A stretch of 64,000 nucleotides of DNA from Bacteroidota bacterium (GTDB taxonomy: Bacteria > Bacteroidota > Bacteroidia > Bacteroidales > Prolixibacteraceae): assembly GCA_023412195.1 (NCBI GenBank), contig JAEYNZ010000123.1, forward strand, positions 4,459 to 68,458, in the 5' to 3' direction. Both the position numbers and the translations under genes were made by a program. The stretch's first letter is position 1, and the number at the start of each line of letters is the position of its first letter. The notes beneath the pieces were generated by a model, which had not been told where the DNA came from, ran no database searches, and saw only the letters and a list, made by a program, of their open reading frames with translations. This document shows positions 56,181 to 64,000 of the stretch, piece by piece.

Positions 56181-57281
56181 CTAAATTTCAGTAAGCAGAT
56201 CGAGGGAAGTATAACCATTTTTGGTGGCATGATGCACTGCTTCATGTGTTTCTGCAACCTCAAGATAAGTTGTATCCACCCTGGCAAGTTTCTTATAAAG
56301 ATTTTCTTCATTTTCAAGATAACTCTTCGACCTGATTGTCCTGATATAAATGACTTCAACCCTGCCCGGAAAATCAAGAGCAAGCCGCGAATAAATCTCC
56401 GGATCATGCTGCCCGCTGTCGCCAATCAGAATAAAACCGGCATCAGTGTAAAATTCCATCAGCATTTTTATTTTCTCATACTTGTGCTCATGGCTGCCTC
56501 CCCCCGATTTCCAGAATTTATAAATGGAATAGGTCAGTGTGCGAAGCAAAAATACCCCTTTGGGAATTTTATGAAAAGTAAAAAAATCCTCCAGAAGGTC
56601 ATAAAGATTCCACTCGCTGCTCGAAACAAAGAAGAAGGGATTGTTGCCAAGTTTATCTTTTCCTTCAGCAAGGCCATGATAAAATACGCCCACATTTGAA
56701 AAAGGACTTCTTGTAAGCGCATTTTTGAAAAGCATCAGCCTGAGTTTTTTCAAGGTTTGAGTTGCATGGGAAATCATTACAGTATCATCGACATCAGAAA
56801 CAATGATTCTCTTTTGGCCAGAAGGAACAACCCGTACTTCACCTGTGGCATAAACCTGGGGCTGGTCTTCCACAATCTCATCCAGCAACTCAAAATGAAC
56901 AATATGCCATTCTTTGGAAAGGAGTACCTCCGCTTTATGATCAAACCGGAAATGGAAATCAAAAAAGCCCAGATCGTCTGTTTCCACAGTTAGTTCAATA
57001 CCCAACAATTCAGCCTTCACCATTACTCCGGGAATTTCGTCGCTCGAAAAACGCTTGATCGTAGCCAGTAAATTATGCCAGAATCTATGTTTATCCATAG
57101 GTTTCGACAATCCTTTATCTTCGATCACCATACCCCTGATAAAGACTTCATGTTCGTTTCCATATCCGCGGTAAGGCACAATCCTGGGCTTGTCGAGCCA
57201 ACCCAACTTCTGCTTCAGAAAGACCCTGACCCATCTGAATGGTTTTTTTATTCTTTTAAATACTGGTTTTAGATATTTCAT
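56181..57281 (-). CDS. APP1/DUF2183 phosphatidate-phosphatase-like protein
   Basis: 366 residues. The N-terminal half (about 1-150) is beta-rich with YRGYGNEHEVFIRGMVIED. The C-terminal HAD-like catalytic region shows RIIVSDVDDTVMISHAT (DxDxT, Asp163 and Asp165), YHGLAEGKD, FFFVSSSEWNLYDLLEDF, and FILIGDSGQHDPEIYS. Yeast App1 homologues dephosphorylate phosphatidate; the bacterial substrate is unproven. Convergent with the OtsB fusion. Confidence 0.82.
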   Translation of the reverse strand: MKYLKPVFKRIKKPFRWVRVFLKQKLGWLDKPRIVPYRGYGNEHEVFIRGMVIEDKGLSKPMDKHRFWHNLLATIKRFSSDEIPGVMVKAELLGIELTVETDDLGFFDFHFRFDHKAEVLLSKEWHIVHFELLDEIVEDQPQVYATGEVRVVPSGQKRIIVSDVDDTVMISHATQTLKKLRLMLFKNALTRSPFSNVGVFYHGLAEGKDKLGNNPFFFVSSSEWNLYDLLEDFFTFHKIPKGVFLLRTLTYSIYKFWKSGGGSHEHKYEKIKMLMEFYTDAGFILIGDSGQHDPEIYSRLALDFPGRVEVIYIRTIRSKSYLENEENLYKKLARVDTTYLEVAETHEAVHHATKNGYTSLDLLTEI

Positions 57282-57414
57282 TCCCGGAAAATCATTTCAG
57301 AAACAAACTTCTCAATATCTACACCAATCTGTCATATAATGATGGCATGTTACATTTTATAAATATACCCCTCTTCAACCAAAACTGCATCATGAACTCC
57401 GAATAGAAACCAAG

Positions 57415-57530
57415 TCTATATTAAACTCAACCTAAACTCAATATAAAGTCAATATAATTTCAATGTAAAGTCAATAAAAATTGAATTTAAGTTGAGTTAA
57501 AGTTGAATTCATATTGAGTTTGATATTGAT
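57415..57530. repeat. 11-bp phased dyad of TCAA/TTGA units forming a long hairpin
   Basis: TCAA-type units occur at 57426, 57437, 57448, 57459 and 57470, each 11 bases apart. The complementary TTGA units follow in the same register at 57481, 57492, 57503 and 57514. The two halves fold into a stem of about 44 positions (57433-57475 with 57480-57522), roughly 36 of them paired, closed by an AAAA loop. Very AT-rich, with no ORF. The rest of the 57282-57636 gap shows nothing else. Confidence 0.8.
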
Positions 57531-57636
57531 AAGTACATACGGAAATGAGAATGAACATCATTTTCTTCCTGATAATCCTGAGGAACTTCTCCTGAAAAAT
57601 GTGAAATTTCTCCACAATGTGCGTTTACAGCTATCT

Positions 57637-58044
57637 TCAGGTTACTGCTCCCGGTGATATAAACAATCCGGCCAGGATGAGGATGATTAAAAATATAATA
57701 AGGAACCAGAAGAAGGTTCCGAGGGCAACAGCGGCAGCTTCATCCCTTGCATGTTCTTTTTCGGCCTCAGATTTACTTCTGAGTACAGGACTGGGTGTTG
57801 TTGCAGCAAGCAACAATGCAATCAGCAGACCTACAGCCAAAGGCGGTGCCCAGAAAATATTTTCAAAGAAATACGGTCCCATCGGGGAAATCCAGACATT
57901 AGCTGCAATGACAGCAAGTAATATAATTGTAAAAAATGACCAAAAGCTACCCCAGGGGCCGGTTGTCTGCAACAGGAACCTGAAAAACAGGGTAATCAGG
58001 AAGGCAATAATCACCAGATATAAAATTCCCAAAATAATTTCCAT
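57637..58044 (-). CDS. Small membrane protein, unknown
   Basis: 135 residues with about four hydrophobic segments (2-22, 32-50, 65-83, 110-130) and a short charged loop (RSKSEAEKEHARDEAAA) before the last helix. No family recognised. The minus-strand frame, not the overlapping plus-strand one, has typical membrane-protein composition. Confidence 0.6.
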   Translation of the reverse strand: MEIILGILYLVIIAFLITLFFRFLLQTTGPWGSFWSFFTIILLAVIAANVWISPMGPYFFENIFWAPPLAVGLLIALLLAATTPSPVLRSKSEAEKEHARDEAAAVALGTFFWFLIIFLIILILAGLFISPGAVT

Positions 58045-58195
58045 TCTTTATATATTTTAAGGTGTTATAATCATATGTGTTAAGTTGTAAATTTCATGCC
58101 ATGAATTCTCTTTTATTTTGGAACAGAATTTTCATATGATGAATTGAATTTGCGGGAAGGCACAAAAAACAGGTTAAAATTTAAATTGAATTGCT

Positions 58196-58918
58196 ATGAA
58201 TATTTTAATAACAGGAACAAATTCCGGACTTGGATATGGACTGGCAAAATATTTTCTGGAATTGGGGCATACAGTATTTGGCATCAGCAGAAGGCAGAAT
58301 GAAGAATTAAAATTATTTGAAAATTTCAGGTTTCTTTTCCAGGATATTTCCCGGTTTTCTGAGATAGAAACAAATGTGGGTTCATTTTTAAGCGGTGTTA
58401 AAGAACTTGACATTGTTATATTAAATGCAGGGTTATTAAAAGAAATAAAGGATATGAAGGATACCCCAATGGATGAAATCCATGAAGTCATGAATGTCAA
58501 TGTATGGGCCAATAAAGTTCTGATTGATGTACTTTTCAGGCAAATGGATGAAGTAAGGCAGGTTGTTGGTATATCTTCAGGGGCTTCGGTTTCAGGATCT
58601 CGCGGGTGGAATGCATATGCCCTATCAAAGGCCACATTGAACATGCTAATCCTGCTTTATGCACAGGAACATCCCGGCACCCATTTTTGTTCCCTGGCAC
58701 CCGGCCTGATAAAGAGCAAGATGCAGAATTACATTTACGAGTTTCCTGAAAATGAACACTACCCGGTGGTTGACAGGCTTAAACAGGAATGGGAAAGTGG
58801 CCAGATGCCTGAACCGATGGAAGCTGCCGGGACTGTTGCGAAAGCCATTATAAAGGCCCGTGAATTTAAAAGCGGATCATATCTTGATGCCAGAAATATT
58901 GTGCCGGTGGAATCGTAA
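58196..58918 (+). CDS. Short-chain dehydrogenase/reductase
   Basis: 240 residues, classical SDR. TGTNSGLGYGLAKYF is the NAD(P) loop (TGxxxGxG), VILNAGLL the NNAG-equivalent, VVGISSGASVSGS the Ser strand, YALSKATLNML the catalytic Tyr-x3-Lys. Substrate not assignable. Transcribed alone. Confidence 0.88.
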   Translation: MNILITGTNSGLGYGLAKYFLELGHTVFGISRRQNEELKLFENFRFLFQDISRFSEIETNVGSFLSGVKELDIVILNAGLLKEIKDMKDTPMDEIHEVMNVNVWANKVLIDVLFRQMDEVRQVVGISSGASVSGSRGWNAYALSKATLNMLILLYAQEHPGTHFCSLAPGLIKSKMQNYIYEFPENEHYPVVDRLKQEWESGQMPEPMEAAGTVAKAIIKAREFKSGSYLDARNIVPVES

Positions 58919-59030
58919 AAGTCATTCGGGAGGTTTGGAATATTTCATGAACAAAAAAAGTACCCCGGAACGCATTTTATTCATCCCGAGGTAATCGAAG
59001 TGTCTGGGTATTATTAAATGGGGGCAGAAT

Positions 59031-59777
59031 TTATCTTTTTATTCTTGAGCCATAAAACTTGTACACGCCGGTATCATATTCCCGCTCCGTAATTTTATCC
59101 GGATCATATTCAGGGGCATTTTTAATTTCATCCTTGTGCATTGGAATTGTCACCTCTTTATCAAAAAAACTGATTTCACTGATAGCTTCCACCGGAAGTA
59201 TGACTTCCTTGCTCCAGGGGGACAAATTTTTTGTATCGATCACAGCATACAAAATATGCCACGTACTGTCATCAACGATGAGGTCCTCAAGATGCCCAAA
59301 CTGATCATCGATCGCCTTGATGTAATATCCTGAGACTTCACTGAAACTCCTGAGGCTTGTAGACTCTTCAACCCGTCCGGCTGATTTGGGAGCCCTGAAT
59401 CCATAACCGGGATCCAGTATGGATTCACGCCCTGTATATCCGGCAACAGCCTCAGGCCAATAAGGCTCAACCTGGTAGTATTGAAGCAAAGAAGCTTCAT
59501 ACTGCCTTGATACAGGCAGGTCATATTCGAGGTCGGGAGAATTTTTGATATCCTCAACATTCAGATTGACAATAAAATGCTTATCCTCCGTATCGGTCAG
59601 GCCCAGGTGGTGTGTTGGGATCAGAACTCTTTTATCGGTGAAAAAATTTCCTATGTCAGCTTCAAAGTACCGGATGGTCCAGTCTTTTTCATCAAACAGA
59701 AAATTCTTTACCTTTCCTTTTTCTCCGTCGGTAGCTTTCAACGAGAAATTCTTTAATTTCTTTAAACTTTGTTTCAT
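59031..59777 (-). CDS. PRC-barrel domain protein (two repeats)
   Basis: 248 residues with two PRC-barrel domains (about 8-75: ATDGEKGKVKNFLFDEKDWTIRYFEAD; about 150-235: AIDDQFGHLEDLIVDDSTWHILYAVID). PRC barrels act in RNA processing and membrane-associated complexes; many bacterial ones are stress related. The last gene of the E2-E3-usp operon. Confidence 0.85.
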   Translation of the reverse strand: MKQSLKKLKNFSLKATDGEKGKVKNFLFDEKDWTIRYFEADIGNFFTDKRVLIPTHHLGLTDTEDKHFIVNLNVEDIKNSPDLEYDLPVSRQYEASLLQYYQVEPYWPEAVAGYTGRESILDPGYGFRAPKSAGRVEESTSLRSFSEVSGYYIKAIDDQFGHLEDLIVDDSTWHILYAVIDTKNLSPWSKEVILPVEAISEISFFDKEVTIPMHKDEIKNAPEYDPDKITEREYDTGVYKFYGSRIKR

Positions 59778-59804
59778 AACTTCATTGGATTATTTTAATA
59801 AAAC

Positions 59805-60668
59805 CTATTTCCTATAGAAAAACAGTACCGGCAGATTTGTCTTTTCTATGAAAGTTCCGGCCAGTTCTGATTTAAAATTCTTTTTAAATGCGTTTACTTT
59901 CCTTTGAAACAGCATAATCATTTCATAGTCATTCCGGTTGCAGTATTGAACCAGCGTTTCGGTAAAATCATCACCCTTAAGGACATTTGTCCTGATTTTG
60001 GCAGGCAGAAATACATCACTGGCAATTTTTTTCCAGGTTTCACTTTTAAGTTCAAGTTCACTGTAATCGTTATCCTGCGAAACAGTCACTGCATGAACAA
60101 GAGGATCAAAGACATCGAAGAAGAAGCCTAAATCAGCATATTTTTCAAGCTCTTTTGAACTAAAATCGACCGGATGGAGGATTTTCCTGTATTCCCTGAA
60201 CTCTGCCCCCGGAGGTACCAGAATAGTCATGGCGCCTGAATCTTTCACCATGCTGTAAATCTCACTTTTTGATTCAAAATGATAACCATCAGGTTCAGCA
60301 CTGACTACAACTATACAATAAGGCTCCTCATCCACCATTTGTTCAACTTTTTCTTCAAGGCTACCTTCTTCAACAACAACATTCACCTTGACCGGATAAT
60401 TCAGTCTCGAAGTTTCTCTTGCCAGAAGATCATTGAGTTCATCTTGTGCAACAGTCACTTCTTTCTTCAATGTTTCAGTGTAACCCATGGGTTCATCAGG
60501 TGTAAGCGACTGGGAATCGGAATAAGAACTGTATTTAGCCTGGCTGACGCGCGGATCGATAACGTGTACCACATCAACTTCCGATTCCATGACTTTTGCC
60601 AGTTCCAGACCATAGGTAATTATTGATTTTGCATTGCTTTTAATATCGCTGATTATAATTGTCTTCAT
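59805..60668 (-). CDS. Universal stress protein (tandem UspA-like)
   Basis: 287 residues with two UspA-like halves. The first begins MKTIIISDIKSNAKSIITYGLELAK and carries VVVSAEPDGYHFESKS; the second begins YRKILHPVDFSSKELEKYADLGF. The ATP-binding G-x2-G-x9-G(S/T) motif is not obvious in either, so it may be a non-ATP-binding type. It lies 10 bases downstream of lpdA. Confidence 0.82.
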   Translation of the reverse strand: MKTIIISDIKSNAKSIITYGLELAKVMESEVDVVHVIDPRVSQAKYSSYSDSQSLTPDEPMGYTETLKKEVTVAQDELNDLLARETSRLNYPVKVNVVVEEGSLEEKVEQMVDEEPYCIVVVSAEPDGYHFESKSEIYSMVKDSGAMTILVPPGAEFREYRKILHPVDFSSKELEKYADLGFFFDVFDPLVHAVTVSQDNDYSELELKSETWKKIASDVFLPAKIRTNVLKGDDFTETLVQYCNRNDYEMIMLFQRKVNAFKKNFKSELAGTFIEKTNLPVLFFYRK

Positions 60669-60678
60669 ATATTATTTA

Positions 60679-62091
60679 TTAAGATTTTTTGTGAGCAGCA
60701 TGTCCATAATAAAGTTCAGCTGCTTCCATAACGGTTTCACTAAGTGTAGGATGTGGATGTATCGAAAGAGCAACATCCTCAGCGGTGGCTCCCATTTCTA
60801 TGGCAACTACAAGTTCAGCTATGAGGTCCCCTGCGTTTTTTCCTACAATTCCAGCACCCAGAATACGTTCATTGTCAGGATCTATCAGCAGCTTGGTAAA
60901 ACCCTTGCTTTCGTTCATTGAAACAGCACGTCCTGATGCTGCCCAGGGAAACTTAACCACTTTATATTTTATATTTTTTTCCTTTGCCTCACGTTCAGTT
61001 AATCCACAGGTAGCGATACCAGGTTCGGTATATATAGCAGCAGGTATTGCTCTTGCATCGTTGGCTGTATTTTTTCCGGCCACTGCTTCAGCAGCTACAC
61101 GGCCTTCATAACTGGCTTTATGTGCCAGCAGTGGCGGACCAGCAACATCACCAATGGCATATATTCCTTTTACAGAGGTTTGCTGCAACTGATTTACCTT
61201 TATAAAACCATGATCGTCTAAATCAATTTTGATTTTGTCAAGCCCCAGCCCCCTGGTATTTGGATTCATTCCTATTGCAACCAGCACCTTATTATAGGTT
61301 TTTTTAAACTTTTTTTCCTGCTTATCCTGAAAGGTGACTTCAAGCAGATTATTTTTTTCTTCAATACTTACAACAGAAGTCTGAAGAAAAATTTCCTCAT
61401 ATATATCCTTTCCGGCTTTTCTGTGTTCGGTAACAAGATCATCGTCGAGTTCTGGTAAAAAATTATCCGTCATTTCCACCACTGACACTTTGGAGCCAAA
61501 TTCATTATAAATAATAGACAACTCCACTCCTATATAACCCCCGCCTATAATCAGCAACTTTTCGGGAATATCTTCGAGTTTTAGAGCTTCTTCTGCATCC
61601 ATAATCCGGGGACTTTCATAATTGATTCCCGGCAGTTTCACTGGTGTTGCACCTGTGGCAATGATGGCATTTTTGAATGAAATATCTTCCTTCTTCCCTT
61701 CTTCAGTCTTAACTTCGAGAGTATGTTCATCGATGAAAGATGCCGTTCCCCTGATGTATTTTATTTTCCGTGCCTTAACCAGTTGCCCCAATCCGGCGGT
61801 GAGCTTCCTTACCACTTTATTCTTCCATGCTACTGCTTTTTTTACATCCACTTCAGGGGCTGAAAATCTGATTCCCATTTCTGCTACCTCTTCAGCATCT
61901 TTTATGACACTGCTTAAATACAAAAGAGCTTTAGTGGGGATGCATCCATGATAAAGACATACTCCGCCAGGATTCACTTTAGGGTCTATCAATGTAACTT
62001 TAAGACCCAGGTCGGCAGCCATAAATGCTGCCCTGTATCCTCCGGGACCGGCTCCAATTACAACAAGTTCAAGATTATTATTTTCACTCAT
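60679..62091 (-). CDS. lpdA: Dihydrolipoamide dehydrogenase (E3)
   Basis: 470 residues from the ATG at 62091; a TTG three codons earlier is possible. FAD-dependent disulfide reductase reoxidising lipoyl groups of 2-oxoacid dehydrogenases. VVIGAGPGGYRAAFMAA (FAD), redox pair GGVCLYHGCIPTK, IGGGYIGVELSIIY (NAD), AIGDVAGPPLLAHKA, and SIHPHPTLSETVMEAA with the His-Glu pair at the dimer interface. Follows the E2 gene. Confidence 0.94.
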   Translation of the reverse strand: MSENNNLELVVIGAGPGGYRAAFMAADLGLKVTLIDPKVNPGGVCLYHGCIPTKALLYLSSVIKDAEEVAEMGIRFSAPEVDVKKAVAWKNKVVRKLTAGLGQLVKARKIKYIRGTASFIDEHTLEVKTEEGKKEDISFKNAIIATGATPVKLPGINYESPRIMDAEEALKLEDIPEKLLIIGGGYIGVELSIIYNEFGSKVSVVEMTDNFLPELDDDLVTEHRKAGKDIYEEIFLQTSVVSIEEKNNLLEVTFQDKQEKKFKKTYNKVLVAIGMNPNTRGLGLDKIKIDLDDHGFIKVNQLQQTSVKGIYAIGDVAGPPLLAHKASYEGRVAAEAVAGKNTANDARAIPAAIYTEPGIATCGLTEREAKEKNIKYKVVKFPWAASGRAVSMNESKGFTKLLIDPDNERILGAGIVGKNAGDLIAELVVAIEMGATAEDVALSIHPHPTLSETVMEAAELYYGHAAHKKS

Positions 62092-62109
62092 AGATAACAA
62101 CTTTTTATA

Positions 62110-63426
62110 TTACATGAAGAGGGCATACGGATCTTCAACAACATCACAGATCCATCGAAGGAAACGGGCACCATCGGCACCATCGATGACCCGGTGGTCG
62201 TACGACAGCGATAGCGGGAGAATCATTCTTTTCTGAAGTTCGTCACCTGCATAAACAGGCTGATTTTTTGCCCTTGACACACCCAGGATAGCAACCTGAG
62301 GTGGTAAAATAATAGGAGTAAAAGCGGTTCCCCCGATTCCTCCAAGATTTGAAATGGTGAAATTTCCACCCTGCATCTCATCAGGCGAAATCTTTTTATC
62401 ACGCGCTTTTTGAGCCAGTTCATCCAGTTCAGTTGCAAGTTGCAACAGTGATTTTGTATGAACATCCCTGATAACCGGAACAAGCAGGCCCTGAGGAGTA
62501 TCGACAGCCACACCAATATTGTAATACTGTTTGAAAATAATTTCATCTCCGTTAAAACTTGAATTGAAACGGGGAAATTTTTGCAATGCAAAAACTGCAA
62601 TTTTCAAAAGAATGGCGGTTATAGTAAGCTTTACTCCATTTTTTTCAAAGGAATCCTGACTTTGTTTCCTGAAAGTCTCAAGTCCGGTAACATCCGCTTC
62701 ATCGAAATGCGTTACATGTGGAATAGTCTGCCAGGACTGAGTAACATTCTCTGCAGTAATTCTTCTGATGGTCTGGACCTTTTCATGTTTAACCGGTCCG
62801 AATGATGAAAAATCAGGTAACCTGACACCGGTTTTTGCTTCTTTTTCAGATTTACCTGAAGATTTGTCTGAATGCTCTTTAACATCCTCTGCCGTGATCC
62901 TGTCGCCAGGACCACTTCCTTTTACTTCTGCCAGTTCAACCTTCAGTTCACGGGCAAGCCTTCTTACCGATGGAGCAGCAGGTATAAGAGAAGGATGCCT
63001 TTTCCTGTCTTCCGGCGATTCATCTTCCTCTACGTCATTTTCTTTTTCATCCTCTCCTTTCTTTTCTTTCTTCGGCTGATCCTTCTCCTTTACCTCTTTT
63101 TTATCCTCCTTAGTATCTTCATCCTTTTCTTTACTTTCCTTTCCATCTTCTTCCTTTCCAGTATCCTTATCCGGTTCATCCTCTCCTTCTCCGGTTTCAA
63201 GAATCATGATTACCTGGTTAACTTTCACCTCGTCACCTTCCTTCACTTTAATTTCATCAACTACACCTTCGAAAGGTGAAGGTATATCCGTGGAAGCCTT
63301 ATCCGTTTCAATTTCAACAACGGGCTGGTCGACTTTAACATGATCGCCTTTCTTAACAAGTACAGATGTGATCAAACCTGTCTGTACACTTTCTGCAATA
63401 TCAGGAACCTTGATTTCCTTTTTCAT
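62110..63426 (-). CDS. 2-oxoacid dehydrogenase E2 (dihydrolipoamide acyltransferase)
   Basis: 438 residues. One lipoyl domain (1-78) with Lys43 in ETDKASTD. A Lys/Glu-rich linker of unusual length and charge (about 80-142). A peripheral subunit-binding domain (about 147-185; PSVRRLARELKVELAEVKGSGPGDRITAEDV). The catalytic domain (about 210-438) ends with SYDHRVIDGADGARFL, His411 catalytic. A pyruvate or branched-chain substrate is not decidable, and E1 genes are not in the window. Confidence 0.92.
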   Translation of the reverse strand: MKKEIKVPDIAESVQTGLITSVLVKKGDHVKVDQPVVEIETDKASTDIPSPFEGVVDEIKVKEGDEVKVNQVIMILETGEGEDEPDKDTGKEEDGKESKEKDEDTKEDKKEVKEKDQPKKEKKGEDEKENDVEEDESPEDRKRHPSLIPAAPSVRRLARELKVELAEVKGSGPGDRITAEDVKEHSDKSSGKSEKEAKTGVRLPDFSSFGPVKHEKVQTIRRITAENVTQSWQTIPHVTHFDEADVTGLETFRKQSQDSFEKNGVKLTITAILLKIAVFALQKFPRFNSSFNGDEIIFKQYYNIGVAVDTPQGLLVPVIRDVHTKSLLQLATELDELAQKARDKKISPDEMQGGNFTISNLGGIGGTAFTPIILPPQVAILGVSRAKNQPVYAGDELQKRMILPLSLSYDHRVIDGADGARFLRWICDVVEDPYALFM

Positions 63427-63535
63427 TTTTTAATTTCTTATTTATTACAATCTGCTTAATCTGCTGCCAGCTGTTCTTATTCTGGTTGCTGCTTGTTTTC
63501 CTGTATAAAACCCTCTCTTTAGTATCAAGACGAAT

Positions 63536-63558
63536 AGACACAAGACACAAGACAAGAT
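63536..63558 (-). repeat. Inverted solitary copy of the 22-bp repeat
   Basis: AGACACAAGACACAAGAC followed by AAGAT is the reverse complement of one repeat unit, about 140 bases before the direct array. It lies upstream of the E2 start. Confidence 0.7.
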
Positions 63559-63697
63559 TCTCATATAAGCACTCATACTGTTTTAGCAGGACCAAAGACC
63601 TTGTACTTCTGGTTCAACATCTTGTTTCTATTTCCTCAAATTACTTTTCATGAGGTTATAATCCATTTTTCTGAGTAACTTGAATCCTGTGTCCAAT

Positions 63698-64000
63698 CAT
63701 CTTGTGTCTCGTTTCTATCCATCTCGTGTCTTGTGTCTATCCATCTTGTGTCTCGTATCTAGCCATCTTGTGTCCTGTGTCGAATCATCTTATGTCTTGT
63801 GTCTAACCATCTTATGTCTTGTGTCTACCCATCTTATGTCTTGTGTCTAATCATCTTGTGTCTTGTGTCTAATCATCTTGTGTCTTGTGTCTATCCATCT
63901 TGTGTCTTGTGTCTACCCATCTTGTGTCTTGTGTCTAATCATCTTGTGTCCTGTGTCTAACCATCTTGTGTCTTGTGTCTATCCATCTTGTGTCCTGTGT
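63698..64000 (+). repeat. 22-bp tandem repeat array (13.8 units, runs off the edge)
   Basis: Thirteen complete units starting CATCTTGTGTCTTGTGTCTA plus two variable bases (AT, AC, TC or CC), and a 17-base fragment of the fourteenth. Unit starts fall exactly every 22 bases from 63698 to 63984. Units left of 63786 are more diverged and those to the right nearly identical. Not palindromic, no CRISPR-like spacers, and no ORF. The 63427-63697 stretch shows nothing but the inverted copy. Confidence 0.9.

Noticed and set aside
57617..58060. Plus-strand 147-residue frame
   Set aside because: It overlaps the minus-strand membrane protein, which has coherent transmembrane segments; the plus frame is its shadow.
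63698..64000. CRISPR array
   Set aside because: The 22-bp units are contiguous with only two variable bases; there are no spacers and no cas genes.

Overview
The window looks like a chromosomal piece of a Bacteroidota bacterium, probably from the Bacteroidales/Marinilabiliales side, although the order cannot be fixed from sequence alone. The evidence is the promoter type (TTTG, about 20 nt, TAnnTTTG), two proteins with type IX secretion C-terminal domains, a GldF-GldG fusion, a DUF4290 protein beside murA, a MurA with Asp in place of the catalytic Cys, and a carboxyspermidine-type polyamine route. GC content is moderate, and genes on both strands form short operons. No prophage, CRISPR array, IS element, tRNA or rRNA was recognised.

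Layout. 0-9 kb: the 3' end of speA, two AT-rich surface lipoproteins (kelch and FN3/propeller), a tail-less SSB, a zinc-finger protein, a CBS-HEPN fusion, an ACR3-like transporter, a methyltransferase and a small secreted protein. 9.2-17.6 kb: a histidine operon with a consensus promoter, a 14-codon His-rich leader peptide and an attenuator terminator, then hisG-hisD-hisC-hisB, purU, a TlpA-like thioredoxin, a four-helix-bundle protein, hisH and argB. hisA, hisF and hisI/E are absent. 18-31 kb: cold-shock protein, DUF2905, a T9SS-exported GH9 glucanase, a Ubl/Mut7-C nuclease, surE, lpxB, gldFG, dnaN, a DnaQ-type exonuclease and small metabolic enzymes. 31-39 kb (minus strand): uvrD/pcrA, DUF4290, murA, TlpA, grpE, dnaJ and a YkgJ protein. 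39-48.6 kb: a T9SS type B surface protein, a histidine kinase, an agmatinase-AbgT operon divergent from carboxynorspermidine dehydrogenase and decarboxylase, and a GH29 fucosidase. 48.6-49.25 kb: a noncoding transcription unit of about 535 nt with its own consensus promoter and a 14-bp terminator. 49.5-58.9 kb: a sigma-54 regulator, PfkB kinase, OsmC, HtrA protease, a HAD/trehalose-phosphatase fusion, an APP1-like phosphatase and an SDR. 59-63.4 kb (minus strand): a tight operon of E2, E3, a universal stress protein and a PRC-barrel protein. The window ends in a 22-bp tandem repeat.

How the genes connect. SpeA, agmatinase, carboxynorspermidine dehydrogenase and NspC make an almost complete arginine-to-spermidine route, with SpeA some 43 kb from the other three. 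The his operon has a classical translation-coupled attenuator. GrpE and DnaJ sit together in the DnaK cycle.

The most unusual signals are noncoding. They are the independent RNA at 48.7-49.24 kb, in which a GTTAAA hexaloop recurs in three hairpins; an 11-bp-phased self-complementary hairpin at 57.4 kb; the his leader; and the 22-bp array at the right edge. No new multi-protein defence or mobile system was seen. The unidentified RNA is the best candidate for something undescribed.
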